Positions 1-11,602 of a DNA stretch of 64,000 nt are shown piece by piece; within the stretch, counting starts at the first letter, position 1, and the number at the start of each line of letters is the position of its first letter. The position numbers were made by a program, and so were the translations under genes. This stretch comes from Bidens hawaiensis (lineage: Eukaryota; Streptophyta; Magnoliopsida; Asterales; Asteraceae): the NCBI GenBank assembly GCA_021521415.1, contig JAIQDT010002045.1:308988-372987 (forward strand). Reading direction: 5' to 3'. The notes below the pieces were generated by a model. It was not told the DNA's origin. It ran no database searches and was given only the letters and a program-made list of their open reading frames with translations.

Positions 1-1361
1 TTAAACAGTAAGACTCATATTCGAGTGTGTTTGGACGGCGGGTATCATGTTTTAGACGAATTGACTCAGTATAGTACCGATCTTCGGGCGACTCATCGGC
101 TACTTGGGTCACCGAGCATCGGCGTGCTCGAATTGGGGATATTAAACGCTACCGGGTTAACCCCAGGGAAAGCGAGAAACGGGCATGGGGCGGTTGACGC
201 GTATTGTGTAGCGAAGTATGGACAGAAATGGATCCGAACGCGAACCGTGATTGACTCGTTAAACCCGAAGTGGAACGAGCAGTATACGTGGGAAGTTTTC
301 GATCCGTGTACGGTTATCACGATTGTCGTGTTCGATAATAATCATTTACAAGGGGTGGATAGCGGGGGCGGGAGTAAGGATTCGAGAATTGGGAAAGTAT
401 GAATTAGGTTATCGACGCTTGAAGCGGATCGGGTGTACACGCATTTGTATCCGTTGATCGCGTTGCACCCGTCGGGTGTGAAAAAGATGGGGGAAATCCA
501 GCTCGCGGCGGTTCGGTTCACGTGCGTGTCGTTGATGAATTTAGTGCAAATGTATTCGCAACCGTTGTTACCGAATATGCATTACATTCACCCGTTAACG
601 ATGCTCCAACAAGACAGTTTGAGGCACCACGCGACTCAAATAATGGCAATGAGGTTGAACCGAGCCGAACCGCCTTTGAGGAAAGAGGTGGTCGAGTACA
701 TGCTCGATGTGGGTTCGACTATGTGGAGTTTGAGGAAGAGTACGGCTAATTATTGTCGGCTAATCGAGGTTCTGTCGGGTCTCGTGTGGTTTTGCAAATG
801 GTTCTACCACATATGCGTATGGACTAACCCGGTTCTCACGGTTCTCGTGCACGTTTTCTTCTTGATCGTCGTGTACAATCCGCAATGATTTTTAGTTTTA
901 TGTTTCTTTACATGTTCGTTATCGGGGTTTCTAAGTATCGGTCGCGGGCCCGACACCCGCCTCATATGGATATTAAGTTATCCTACGCGGATAGATTGAA
1001 CGGTGACGAACTCGACGAAGAATTCGACTCGTTTCCTAGTTTGAAACATGGTGAGGCGTTGAAGTTGAGGTATGACCGGCTTAGAAGTGTGGGGGCCCGG
1101 ATTCAGAGCTTGATTGGTGACGTGGCGACTCAAGGGGAGCGGGTTCAGAATCTGGTCACATGGCGGGACCCGCGAGCCACGGGTATGTTTTTGGTGTTTT
1201 GTTTTCTGATGGCTATTGTGCTCTACATGGTCCCGGTTAGAGGGGTTGTGGTGCTGGTCGGGTTGTTTGTGATGAGGCATCCTGGTTTAAGGAACCGGCT
1301 ACCGTCGGTACCGATGAACTTCTTTAGGAGGTTGCCGGCGAGAACTGATGGGTTGTTGTGA
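1..1361 (+). pseudogene. MCTP (multiple C2 domain and transmembrane region protein), 3' part, broken
   Basis: This is the C-terminal part of a plant MCTP/FT-interacting-protein-like gene; the window starts inside the coding sequence. MCTPs are ER- and plasmodesmata-associated tethers with several Ca2+/lipid-binding C2 domains and a C-terminal membrane anchor. Seen: VCLDGGYHVLDE, then a last C2 domain (IGVLELGILNATGL, DAYCVAKYGQKW, NPKWNEQYTWEVFDPCTV), then MHYIHPLTMLQ, RLNRAEPPLRKEVVEYMLD and hydrophobic segments, and the family's C-terminus FFRRLPARTD. MCTPs are commonly intronless, as here. Two lesions: an in-frame TGA at 400-402 between GKV and IRLSTLEADRV, and a one-base loss near 885-888 that shifts the frame from YNPQ into MIFSFMFLY. 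After both, similarity continues to a normal stop at 1359-1361. It may be a true pseudogene or carry sequence errors; lost 5' exon content is outside the window. Confidence 0.88.
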
Positions 1362-2320
1362 TAACTTGATATTGTTATCGGTTAATTTCATATAGGTATT
1401 GTCTGATTATAAGATTTTGATCACAGACTAGGTTTATGAGATGGCTAGTTTTGTTTTATGTTTATAACTATAAAATCCCACTAGTTGATGACTTTGTTTG
1501 GACCCAATATGTTATTTACAAATTGATGTTTTAAAAAGTTGTGCTGAGCAAATTGGACAGAGTAGATCCAAACCGGACCAACAATATATGTTTATGTGAA
1601 AATGTTAAACCAAATAATATTTCAAGAAGTTGGGCTGGGCAAATTTCAGGTTGGTACTTGGTTCGGTTAAAACAATTTTTTTGGTTTCGGGCTTGGGCTA
1701 GGGTTTGGGCTTCGGCTTGCACCGAGAAAGAGAGAGTTGGAAGATTTGCGATATGGGCAAGATGACGGAAGTTCGGTTAAAGACTTGGCGGTTGTGAGAG
1801 ATAATCTCGCCATCTTGTTGATGAAGGTAAAATTGGAATCGAAATATGAATATGACAATAATCTATTCTTTTTCTCTTCAAATATTTCCGATTTTAAAGG
1901 AAAGATAAACACACAAAAAAAAAAGAAAAAAAAGAATTCCCCCTTCTCTTCTCTTCTCTTCTCTTCTCTTCTCTTCATTTCATTTCCTTTCTCTCCCTTT
2001 AAAAACTATAGAACACCATATTAATTTGTTTATTTCCTTTCAAATCTTGTCTCTTCTTTCTAAATGTTCTATTAAACGTGTGCATGGATCGGTAAGGGTT
2101 TTCAAACGAACAAGTGTAAGCTGTAAGGATTTTATTAAAGCCCTTGAATTTTAAATATGGTAAAGTAGCTCCTGGGTGGGGAACGACCCCCGGGGTGGGT
2201 GTCGCCTCTAACAACAACACAGAGCAACACCAATTACAAAATAGTTAAACAATCTCAACCGAAATTCACTACGGTTGAGAAAATAGTAGCGTCCCAAAAT
2301 TATGCTTGTATATGCATAAA
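1362..2320. other. Intergenic stretch, no gene seen
   Basis: AT-rich sequence downstream of the MCTP remnant. It holds an A-rich run (about 1911-1934) followed by a CTTCT microsatellite. A GTGTGCATGGATCGGT motif near 2079-2094 resembles the end of the hAT-like element found at 6487 and may be a fragment of it. No coding potential recognised. Confidence 0.5.
1943..1976. repeat. (CTTCT)n microsatellite
   Basis: About seven near-perfect copies of a five-base pyrimidine unit, directly following an A-rich tract. Simple-sequence expansion; no function inferred. Confidence 0.9.
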
Positions 2321-3097
2321 TCTACTATTTTAATAAACAAAAACCATTGTTATGCAACATGCCATCTAATTGTTTAATTTTTTGTCAAGTGGCATCATGA
2401 TTGTTCAATTTTGAAAGTCATAACTATTTAATTAAAACAAATAATAAATATTTTAAACATTTCATATTAATATACATTTATAACTTTTTAGTAGTAAACT
2501 AAATAAAGTAAAAATATTAGAAGTAAAAGAACTCATGTAGAACTACTGAAACTCAATTTAGTGTGTATAAATTTATGTTGTATACTTGTATATTTTTATA
2601 GTTTATTAGTGATAGGTCAGAATGTGCCACGATTCGTCTTTACTCTGAGCAATACGAAAATGGTTCATTTCATTTGATTATTTTTTATTATTAATCATAT
2701 ATTAACTTTTTTATATGCATTGACAACTTTTGTTAAAGTGACATATAATTTTATAACCTGAAATGCATGAATTAGAAAAAAGACATAAAGTAAGTCACAC
2801 AAGTTTATTTTTGTTAGTTATGGATGGTTAATAATTTAATATCATTAAACCCTCAATTTAAATCATTTGGTAATTTTTTTACCTGTAGAAACTCTTACAG
2901 TTGTTAGTTCAGTAGCAAACTATGTAGAAACTAACACAACAATATACTTAGAAGCAGTTTGTTTACATTTTTCAGATCTTGTGGTTTTTCAAGAGTTTTG
3001 ATCTATTTATATGATTATTAAAACTTGAAGAACCAAAATCATATAATAAGATAATGAATGAAACTTAATTTTTCAAACCCGTGTATTTATAACTTAG
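2321..3097 (+). mobile_element. Non-autonomous Helitron-like element, copy A
   Basis: Starts with TCTACTATTTTAATAAACA directly after an A and ends near AACTTAG before a T, fitting Helitron ends (5' TC, 3' CTRR-like, insertion between A and T). The 3' hairpin is reduced: AACCCGTGTA is present but its partner arm is missing. It has no coding capacity. It matches, in reverse orientation, two blocks of the element at 17013-20092 (about 2340-2760 pairs with 19315-19740; about 2760-3090 pairs with 17015-17385), which fixes the family by its paired ends. About 777 bp. Confidence 0.6.
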
Positions 3098-3203
3098 TAA
3101 TGAATATATCGACGAATAGATGTATTTTATGCGATTTAAAAAACAAAAAAAACAGTAATATAAGGTAATTAAACTTTTAGTAAAATATAATTTTATAACG
3201 AAA

Positions 3204-3231
3204 CTAGGATGTCACTCGGCGCGTTGTGCCG
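3204..3231 (-). mobile_element. Helitron-like 3' terminus
   Basis: Read on the minus strand, a GC-rich hairpin (CGGCAC / GCGCCG with a short loop, one mismatch; plus positions 3217-3231) is followed about ten bases later by CTAG and then T. This is the layout of a Helitron 3' end. The element would extend rightward in plus coordinates; its 5' end is not certain (a TCTACTA motif on the minus strand near 5334 is one candidate). A similar end lies at 21483. Confidence 0.45.
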
Positions 3232-4308
3232 GGGTACATCGGTAAAATCTGATCGTTAATAAAACCCAAGCGTTGTCGGTATCGGGCGTTGAGAGGCTAA
3301 CTTGACGCGAATTTCTTCGGTTTCGATCACGTGTTTTATATATCGGAACTAAAACAAATAATATATATAAAAAATTGAGGTTGACCAATGAGGTGGCGAT
3401 GGTTGGTAAAACTCCTGCATTGGTAAAACCTGAGTGTTGTCAATCTCGGGCGTTAAGATGGCGAGTCTACGCAAATTCAGCTGGTCTCTGTCGCGTTTGT
3501 TACGGTAATTAGAACTAAATAAAAAACAATTTGGCATTTGGTCGTTCCCGTTACGTTCGTTACAACCCTTAAACTAAAACAATATGCGGTGAGTCAACGC
3601 GAATTCGGTCAGCAACCATCACGTGTGTTACGATACTGAAACTAAACAAAAAAGAAAAAAACAAATTAACATTCGATTGATTTACGTTATTTTCGTTATG
3701 TTACCCAAAAACAAAAACAAAAAAACATAAACAATAAAAAAATTAAAATAACCACTAAATTGACGCCAAGTGACTCAATCAAGTCTTCACCACATCTCAT
3801 ATGTCACATCTCACTTCATTCCTCATACAAACATATATTTTATTTTTCTTTTATTCTTATATACTCGCAATTTTATAAATATAATTCCTAGTGGCTCTAT
3901 ATATTTAAAGAATTAATATTCTTAAAATTAAAAATTTGAAAGATATAATACATGTAACATTAAGAGTTTTAAAGCATTTACTGAACAAAAGACATAATAA
4001 CTTTAACGTAAAATAACAAAATATGTATACTCCCCTATCGTTACTAATAAAAGTACGTGTAAATGACGTTCACGATGGGAGTGAGATTGATATCGTGTTT
4101 GTATTGAAATACCGAAAGTGATACAATACCGGTTGGGTACCAGTAGGGCAAATTTATTAAAACCGGAATTCATAAAAACAAATACATCTACCAGTATTGA
4201 TGTTGGTCAATTCGTATTAGTTTGTTACAGTAAAGGTAGTCGGTAAAAATTATTAATCCCCAAAAATTATTTATTTTTTAATACAACTATGCTTTTAATA
4301 AAACTTAT
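3232..4308. other. Intergenic stretch with diverged tandem units
   Basis: Between about 3225 and 3660 three loosely similar units recur. Each has a GGTAAAA or similar start, a TCGGGCGTT-like core, a GACGCGAATTC-like block and a GTTACG..ACTAAA end, spaced roughly 130-190 bp. The remainder is AT-rich and shows no gene. Confidence 0.35.
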
Positions 4309-4310
4309 TA

Positions 4311-5186
4311 GGCTATGTGTAGTGTAGGGGCTATAACTGGGGGCGAATTGTGACACGTGACGCCCAGTCAGCATGGAGTGGAAATTTGTTTTTGGGGTGT
4401 AATGGTGTAGGGGCTACAAGTTAGGCTCACTGTGTGTTTTTTATTATTTTCTTTTTATAACTAAAATAATTAAATAAAAACCAATTTATTTAAATAATTA
4501 AATAAAAATGCATTAAAATTAAAAAGAAATACAAAAAAATTAAAAAACACAACTAATAATGAATTAAAATTAAAAAAAATACATAACTAAAAATATTAAA
4601 AAACATAACTAAATAACATACTAATATCCATAATATTTGCGCATTTTTTCAATTCGTTGTCGTTGCAATAATGCGGCCTCTTCGTGTGACCCGGCCGCTT
4701 TGAGGGATTCGTATTTTTCACTCAATTCCCGCAATTCCAACATTTGGTCAATCTTTTCGTGTTATTTGTTGGTTTCGTTCATGACTTCGTTGAGTTCCTC
4801 GACTCATTTTTTTTGTTTTTGGATGATTTCTCTCATGGTAGCGGCGACTTCCACGAGTGTCGGTTGGTTCGGGTTGTTTGTAGGATTCATTTTGCTAAAT
4901 TTTTTGAAGAAGGTTTATGTTTATATAGATGTGAAATGAAGAAGAAGGATATGAAATGGAGAAGGTATATGTTTATATAGATATATAATATATTGTTTTA
5001 ATTAAAAAAAATTTATTTTGTAACGTTGTCAAACGGTCAAAATAATAAAATATTATTATTTTCTCAAAGTTTAGGCGATAAAAAGAATCCGCCCCCGCCC
5101 TAAATCGCCCAAAAATCGCCGGGGGGCGGTGTTCTAGCCCCAAGTCGCCCCATTTCGCCCCCAAACATCGCCCACTACACTTGGCC
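4311..5186. mobile_element. PIF/Harbinger-derived non-autonomous element
   Basis: About 876 bp with imperfect terminal inverted repeats: GGCTATGTGTAGTG at the left and, reverse-complemented, GGCCAAGTGTAGTG at the right, each flanked by TA within TTA/TAA. The inside is AT-rich. On the minus strand near 4889-4630 it keeps a decayed reading frame (MNPTNNPNQPT, then EELNEV, MLELRELSEKYESLKAAG, QRIEKMRKYYG) interrupted by stops, like the coiled-coil tail of the Myb-like second protein of plant Harbinger elements. Family assignment rests on the termini and that tail; the flanking duplication is not a perfect direct TTA repeat. Confidence 0.55.
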
Positions 5187-5274
5187 TAACGGAGTATATA
5201 TAAATAAATAAATAAAAATAATACACATGATGTGATATGGATGAGAACTACTTCTTTGGTTTTTTTTTTTTTGA

Positions 5275-5284
5275 CTATATATAC
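5275..5284 (+). promoter_or_regulatory. Probable TATA box of the dioxygenase gene
   Basis: CTATATATAC lies about 66-75 bp upstream of the start codon at 5350, after a T-rich tract; position and sequence suit a plant core promoter. Confidence 0.5.
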
Positions 5285-5349
5285 AACATAGACTGATGTA
5301 ACATGAACATAGGATAAGACAGGTTTAGTAGATAGGATTTGTTGTTATT

Positions 5350-7829
5350 ATGGAAAACCAGAAGATTAACTTTGGTAGATCACTAATTGTACCAAGTGTT
5401 GAAGAACTTGCTAAGCAGCCTATCACCAAGATCCCACCTCGGTATGTGCACCATGATCATCACCATCCTGCATCCGGTGATGCACAGGCTCCATCAGTGC
5501 CAGTCATTGATCTTCACTGCTTGCTTGCAGGCTCTTCTACTGAACTCAACAACCTACATGCAGCTTCTAAAGAATGGGGCTTCTTCCAGGTCAGATTAAT
5601 CTCTTTCTTGATATATAAAAGATTAGTTTTATAGTTTCATAACTCTTTTATGTTTTCCGGATTCAACAAGGTGTAAATTATTCAAGTCGAACCCGTCAAC
5701 CCGTTTAGCTAAACGGGTTGTGTTTGTGTTAATTAACCTGATGGGTTTGTGGGTTGACTTGATGAACCTATTTACTGAATAATTATTTTGTTAAAATTTG
5801 ATTCATATTTTAACTTTAACTGTTTGTATATTTTTATGTCAAAATTTAAAATTTTGAAAATAAATTGGAATAGTATTAGCATAATTGATACGAAAAATAA
5901 AAATAATATGCAAACTTGGAATTAGAAAGTATTAATATGTTTTTCCACGGGTAAAACGGGTCGTGTTAATGTCAACCCACGAATACCATAGCTGTGTTTG
6001 GCTCATGTGTGTGACATGATTTTCGGGTCTGTGTTCGTGTGTGGTTTGACCCGCCAACATGACCCATTTAGCAGCCCTGGATTTTAGTTTAAGGTAAAGA
6101 ATTGGTTGATAAAAACAAAACAGGTTATAAACCATGGAATAAGTGAGTCTTTGCTAGAGGATTTCAAGAGGGAAGTCTTGAACATGTTCAAGCTTCCAAT
6201 GGAGGAGAAACAGAAGCTTTGGCAGGAAGAAGACAACCACGAAGGTTTCGGTCAGCTGTTTGTCGTATCCGAGGAGCAGAAGCTTGACTGGTCAGACATG
6301 TTTTACATAACCACTCTTCCACATAATCTCAGACAGCTCCAACTTTTTCAGAAGTTGCCACTCATCCTCAGGTTCAACTTCTAGCTAAAACTTGACATTT
6401 TGCATTTTGAAACTCATTATTTAATATTAAATAACCGAAATCATATATACTTCTGGTTGTGATATAAAACCAGTGTAAGCAAGACTTGAGCGTGTGCATG
6501 GATCAGTTTTGGGCTAATACTGAACCAAAAACCGACGTTTTTTAGGTTTTTGAAAACCATTCATTTTCTGTTTATTTAGTTTTCACAAGGGTTTGGTTCG
6601 GTTACGGTTTACCATTTGGGTTTAAAAATTTTGGGCTGAAAAAAACTTGGTCCATAATAATGAGTTCGGCCTTGAATCGAGCCTAGATTTTTTTTTTTGC
6701 TAATTATTGATTAATTGATTATTACACATTTGAACCTGAAACTTTTTACTTTTCAGTTACTCGGTACCATTTATTAATTTCTTATAAACTCCTTGAAATC
6801 GGTTTTTCGGTTTAGTTCGCTTTTTGGTTGATGCTAAACCAAAACTGAACCGAAAAATCAGTTTTTTAAACAACATAAAACCAAATCGTTGTTTTACTTG
6901 GGTCCAGTTATTTCGGCCCGTTTACATCGGTTATTTGTGTTACCATTCAATTATTTCGGTTTCATGCACACCCCTACCTGAGACCACTCGCAGAGGGAAC
7001 TTAGGTGTTACCACTGTACCAGCTCTTATTATTATTATTATTGTTATTATTATTATTATTATTATTATCTATTTGACTCTTTGTGAATAAATTTAAATAA
7101 ACATAAAAAACTGCAGGGAGAAGTTAGAAACTTACTGTAATGAAATGAAAAGGATAGCAATGTCAATATTGGATCAAATGGCCAAGGCTCTAGGGATGGA
7201 CAAAGAGGAAATGAATGAGTTGTTTCAAGATGGTGTCCAATCAGTGAGAATGAATTATTATCCACCGTGTCCCCAGCCCGAAATGGCGTTGGGATTCTCG
7301 CCTCATTCCGATGCAGATGCGTTAACAATCCTCTACCAGTTAAACGAAACTGCGGGCCTTCAAATACGCAAAGATGGAAAATGGCTAATGGTTAAACCTC
7401 AACCGGATGCATTGGTAGTCAACAACGGAGACATAATGGAGGTATTTAGTGACATAATTTTGGATAGGATACTGATGTATGGAATTGTTAACCTTTGGTA
7501 ATAGCTCATTACTTAAAAGATAATGGACATTGTTCATTTTATAAACTTTACATGTGTGTTGGCAGATTGTAAGTAATGGTGTGTACAAGAGCATAGAGCA
7601 TCAAGCGATAGTGAACTCAAACAATGAGAGGATGTCAGTAGCAACATTCTACAGCTCAAGTATGGGTACGGAATTAGGCCCTGCGCGAAGCCTTGTTGAA
7701 AAACATAATGTAGCAAACTTCCGGAGAGTACCCCTCGAGACATACTTCAAAGAATTTTTTGCTAGAAAGCTTGATGGTAAATCGTACTTGGATATTATGA
7801 AGCTTGAACATTTTAACCACATTCCATAG
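5350..7829 (+). CDS. 2-oxoglutarate/Fe(II)-dependent dioxygenase, SRG1-like (DOXC class)
   Basis: Complete four-exon gene: 5350-5589, 6124-6371, 7117-7441 and 7566-7829, all with GT-AG introns and matching phases, giving 358 residues, the usual length for SRG1/codeine-demethylase-type enzymes. Such enzymes are soluble and couple 2-oxoglutarate decarboxylation to hydroxylation or demethylation of small molecules. Seen: N-terminal DIOX_N region (VPVIDLH, WGFFQVINHGI) and catalytic core with the iron triad H226, D228 (SPHSDADALT) and H283 (SIEHQAIVN), plus the 2-oxoglutarate-binding R293-x-S295 (ERMS). YYPPCPQPE is the typical pre-core motif. The start follows a TATA box and gives a standard MENQK-type N-terminus. 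Substrate cannot be told from sequence. A damaged tandem copy lies directly downstream. Intron 2 holds a hAT-like MITE and an ATT microsatellite. Confidence 0.93.
6487..6976. mobile_element. hAT-like MITE in dioxygenase intron 2
   Basis: Ends are TGAGCGTGTGCATG and, reverse-complemented from the right, TAGGGGTGTGCATG; the latter is a common start of plant hAT-type miniature elements. The interior repeats GGTT(T/C)CGGTT-like motifs. No clear 8-bp duplication remains. It lies wholly within the intron. Confidence 0.5.
7028..7070. repeat. (ATT)n microsatellite
   Basis: About fourteen ATT units with one interruption, in dioxygenase intron 2, some 46 bp before the exon 3 acceptor. Confidence 0.9.
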
Positions 7830-8224
7830 TTGGATTATAGCTTTAGTTGTTTTTGACTTTTGACTGAGTAATCCCATAACTATGTTGCCATATTATGTTT
7901 GTTGCAAGTTTTCTTTTGGTATAAAAGACAAGTGAAATTGAGTTTTAAGCATCCAAAAGATAGAGAATTTGTAGTAGAAGAAAATTAATATATATATATA
8001 TAGGAAGGTTAACGTACAAATGAAATTAACGTGCTAAACGTGAGAATCAAGTAGAGTAATTATATATACAAGTAGAGTAATTATGTAATTACATCATAGA
8101 GTAATTATGAAATTACTCTATGATAATTACCCTCTTTCAACCTCCCACCTAACCGGCCAACTCTAAATTATGGTTAAACAAACCTCGTACAAAACATTTG
8201 TTCATGTGAGTTTGTTTGTTCTAA
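7830..8224. other. Spacer between the tandem dioxygenase copies
   Basis: Only about 395 bp separate the stop of copy 1 from the start of copy 2. It holds a repeated AAGTAGAGTAATTAT motif and a strong hairpin (8093-8124). No gene. Confidence 0.5.
8093..8124. repeat. Perfect 14-bp inverted repeat
   Basis: Arms ATCATAGAGTAATT (8093-8106) and its exact complement (8111-8124) with a 4-base loop ATGA, about 100 bp upstream of the start codon of dioxygenase copy 2. AT-rich; could be a MITE relic or a cruciform-prone site. Confidence 0.8.
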
Positions 8225-8322
8225 ATGGAAAACAAAAAGATTAACTTTGGTAGATCACTGATCGTGCCAAGTGTTCAAGAGCTTGCAAAGCAATCTATGA
8301 CCAAGATCCCACCGTGGTATGT

Positions 8323-8555
8323 ACGACATGATTGTACTTTGATACGTGGTATTGTTGTAGTGTTGTACCACTAGTTGAAAAAGTATTTCAATAGTTCAAT
8401 ACAATAACTGGTGCATAAATCACGTGGAAATGTTATTATTCTCAACAACTTAAACAAGAAAATTTCAAACAATATGATCTTCAAAAGTTAGTATACACTA
8501 GAAATTATCATTTAAAGATGGAAATATGTGTAAATTACCAAATTTGTATGTAATT
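8323..8555. other. 233-bp insertion in exon 1 of dioxygenase copy 2
   Basis: Comparison with copy 1 places an insertion between TGGTATGT and GCACCATGATC. It has no recognisable terminal repeats. TATGT occurs just before it (8318-8322) and again close to its right end (8547-8551), which might be a target duplication. It introduces stops if read through. Confidence 0.7.
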
Positions 8556-9583
8556 GCACCATGATCATCACCATCCTGCATCCGATGATGCACAGGCTCC
8601 ATCAGTGCCAATCATTGATCTTCACTGCTTGCTTGAAGGCTCTTGTGCTGAGCTTGATAAGCTCCATGCAGCTTCTAAAGAACGGGGCTTCTTCCATGTC
8701 ACTTTTATTAATTAATTCATGTATTGAAAGTTATAAGTTACAAGTATTTGTTGCATGGAGATAAGAAAACACTGTAATCGACTAATTTACTATAACCCCC
8801 TCTACATTTATTAAAGTTATCAATTAGACCTTTTAGTTTGATTTAAATTTCAAATAATCATAGAGTTAAACATTCCATATTAGGCATTAATCATAACTAG
8901 CTAAGTTGGGTAGATAAGTCATGTGTGCTAAGTTGGGTAGATAAGTCATGTGTTTTAGTGTTCGATTAGTCAATTGATGTATAAGTGTTTTTCTTCTTTT
9001 GTTGTTTACAAAATGTTTTTATTTTCTTATTTATAGTTAAATATACACTTTTAAATATGTTATCCGAGTTATCGGGTTATTAAGTAATAAGTGTAAATAG
9101 TTTTTACAATACCATTAAGTAGACAAGTATGAATTAGTTTTACCTAACCCATTTTAACCCATATTATTTTAACATACCAATATGTGCCCCTGTTTACAAA
9201 ATTTTTAGGAAAATACACACTACAATAACAACTTATTTTGTGACCAAGACGGTTGTGTCATGGTGGGTGAGTAAGTAATTAGCTCATGTGATTGATGAAA
9301 AACACAGGTTATAAATCATGGAATAAGTGAGTCCTTATTAGAGGATTTCAAGAGGGAAGTCTTAAACTTGTTCAAGCTTCCAATGGAGGAGAAGCTGAAG
9401 CTTTGGCAGGAAGAAGACAATCCTGAAGGTTTCGGTCAATTGTTTGTCATGTCCGAGGAGCAAAAGCTTGATTGGTCAGACATGTTTTACATAACTACTC
9501 TTCCACATAATCTCAGACAACTCCAAATATTTCAGAAGTTGCCTCTCATTCTAAGGTTCATATTCTAGTAATTACTTGACATT

Positions 9584-9748
9584 GTGTAAAGATTGATAAA
9601 ACGAAATACCTTGATTGATTATCCCCAAATGATACAAGCCCTAATTATATACAAACAAGAACTAACTAACTGGTTAACTACCTAACAAACTATTAACTGA
9701 ATAAATATAAAAAGGGTAAAGTAGTAATTGGACTTTATCAAGTCAACA
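9584..9748 (-). repeat. Single LTR-like end of the copia element
   Basis: On the minus strand it begins TGTTGACTTGATAAAG right after the purine tract and runs 165 bp to the ACATT flank. It does not end in the ATTAACA seen beside the primer-binding site, so it probably lacks its U5 end. Confidence 0.6.
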
Positions 9749-9754
9749 TCCCCC

Positions 9755-11437
9755 TCAAGTTGGTGGTATAACAACACCCAACTTGGACAAAATTTCTCGA
9801 TGCTGTGGAACAGCTAAGCTTTTCGTAAAAATATCAGCAAGTTGATCGGATGTTCGAGTATACGTCAAAGAAATAAGACCATCTTGAAGTTTCTCACGAA
9901 CAAAATGACAATCAAGCTCTATATGTTTCGTTCGTTCGTGGAACACGGGATTCTTAGCAATAAAAATCGCAGCTTGATTATCGCATTTTAAGGGAATAGG
10001 AGTAACATCCGGAACCTGTAACTCGTGTAGTAAACGAGTTAACCACGCCAATTCAGCAGTAACTCGTCGCATTGATCGATATTCAGCTTCAGCTGAACTC
10101 AATGCCACAGTGGGTTGTTTTTTCGATTTCCATGAAATTGGGGAACCTCCAAGAGTAACAAAATACCCGCTAACAGATCTTCTAGTGTTAGGACAAGAAG
10201 CCCAGTCAGAATCACAGTAAGCTTGAAGATCAAAAGAATTTGAGTTATTAAAAAATAACCCTTGTGTAATTGTTCCCTTGACATATGACAATGTGTGTAA
10301 GGCTGCAGACCATTGAGGCAAACGAGGATCTTGCATAAATTGGCTCAAAAACTGAACTGCGAATGAAAGATCTGGCCTTGTATGTGTGAGATAATTCAAT
10401 TTGCCTATAAGTTGTCTGTATTTCAAAGGATCGGGAAGCGAATCACCATCTTTTAACCTCAATTGTAAATGAGAAGGTAGAGGAGAATTTTGAATAGCCA
10501 GGTTTGATGAATCAAACTCAGCTAGTAAGTCATTAGCAAATTTTCTTTGTGACAATATAAGCCCATTGGGATGAGTGTGAACTTCCAAGCCAAGAAAATA
10601 ATTCAAAGAACCCAAATCTTTTATTTGAAAAACATCTTGTAGAAAAGCTTTAAGAGTAGTGATCTCCTCATGATTATTTCCTGTTACCAAAATATCATCC
10701 ACATATGCTGTTGCATGAATAGTGGAAGATCCCATAGACTTGGTAAATAAAGAATAATCATTGGTAGAACGCACATAACCTTTGGATTTTAAGACAGTTG
10801 AAAGCTTTCCATACCATTGCCTAGAGGCTTGTTTTAAGCCATATAGTGATTTTTGAAGTTTAAGAACTTGATTAGATGGTAAAGACATACCAGGAGGAGG
10901 AGACATATAAATTTCCTCATCTAAATCACCATGGAGAAAAGCATTGTTCACATCAAGATGAAATAGTGGCCATTTCAATTTAGTTGCAATGGCAATGAGA
11001 GATCGAATAGTAGTCATCTTAACTATTGGAGAAAACGTCTCATTATAATCAATGCCATGTTTCTGAGTGTCCCCCCTGACAACCAAACGGGCCTTGCATC
11101 TTTCAATGGTCCCGTTAGCATGATACTTTATCTTATAAACCCATTTACACTTAATTGGTTTCTTTCCAGGAGGAAGATCAACTATAGACCAAGTGTTATT
11201 ATTTTGAAGAGCAGTAAATTCCTTATCCATAGCCTCCTGTCAAGCAGGAAATTGTGCAGCCTGTTTGTATGAAATAGGCTCATGCAAAATATTAAGATGA
11301 TGAGCAATAAGCTGACTTGATTTAGAGATATCAACAGAATTAGCAGAAGCAGTGGCCAAACATTCATTGGTGATAGTATGAAAACAATGAAGATGTGAAT
11401 CAGAAGTATGAACATGATTACATACATAATCATGCAA
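9755..11437 (-). pseudogene. Copia reverse transcriptase and RNase H (remnant)
   Basis: Minus-strand frame with reverse transcriptase (WVYKIKYHANGTIERCKARLV, LDVNNAFLHGDLDEEIYM, YGLKQASRQWY, catalytic YVDD in TAYVDDILVTG) and RNase H (YCDSDWASCPNTRRSVSGY, SSAEAEYRSM, TKHIELDCHFVREK, LADIFTKSL). The frame opens at 11230; just upstream a TGG-to-TGA type nonsense (11240-11242, between AAQFPA and QEAMDKEF) separates it from the preceding piece of the polyprotein. Acts in replication of the element. Confidence 0.9.
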
Positions 11438-11602
11438 ATATGATGGAGGATTAGAGGATCTTGTGGACCTTCTAACAGGAAGAGGAGAAGGTGGATGAGG
11501 AGGATTAGGGAGAGGAGAATCTGATGGAAGAGGATTCGTAATTGGAGAAGGTGAATTATCAAAGAAGGAATTGAAATGTTCAAGTGGAATTGAAGGAAAA
11601 AT

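Noticed and set aside
1667..2024. Overlapping frames rich in Lys/Glu or Phe/Ser
   Set aside because: Caused by the A-rich and CTTCT repeats.
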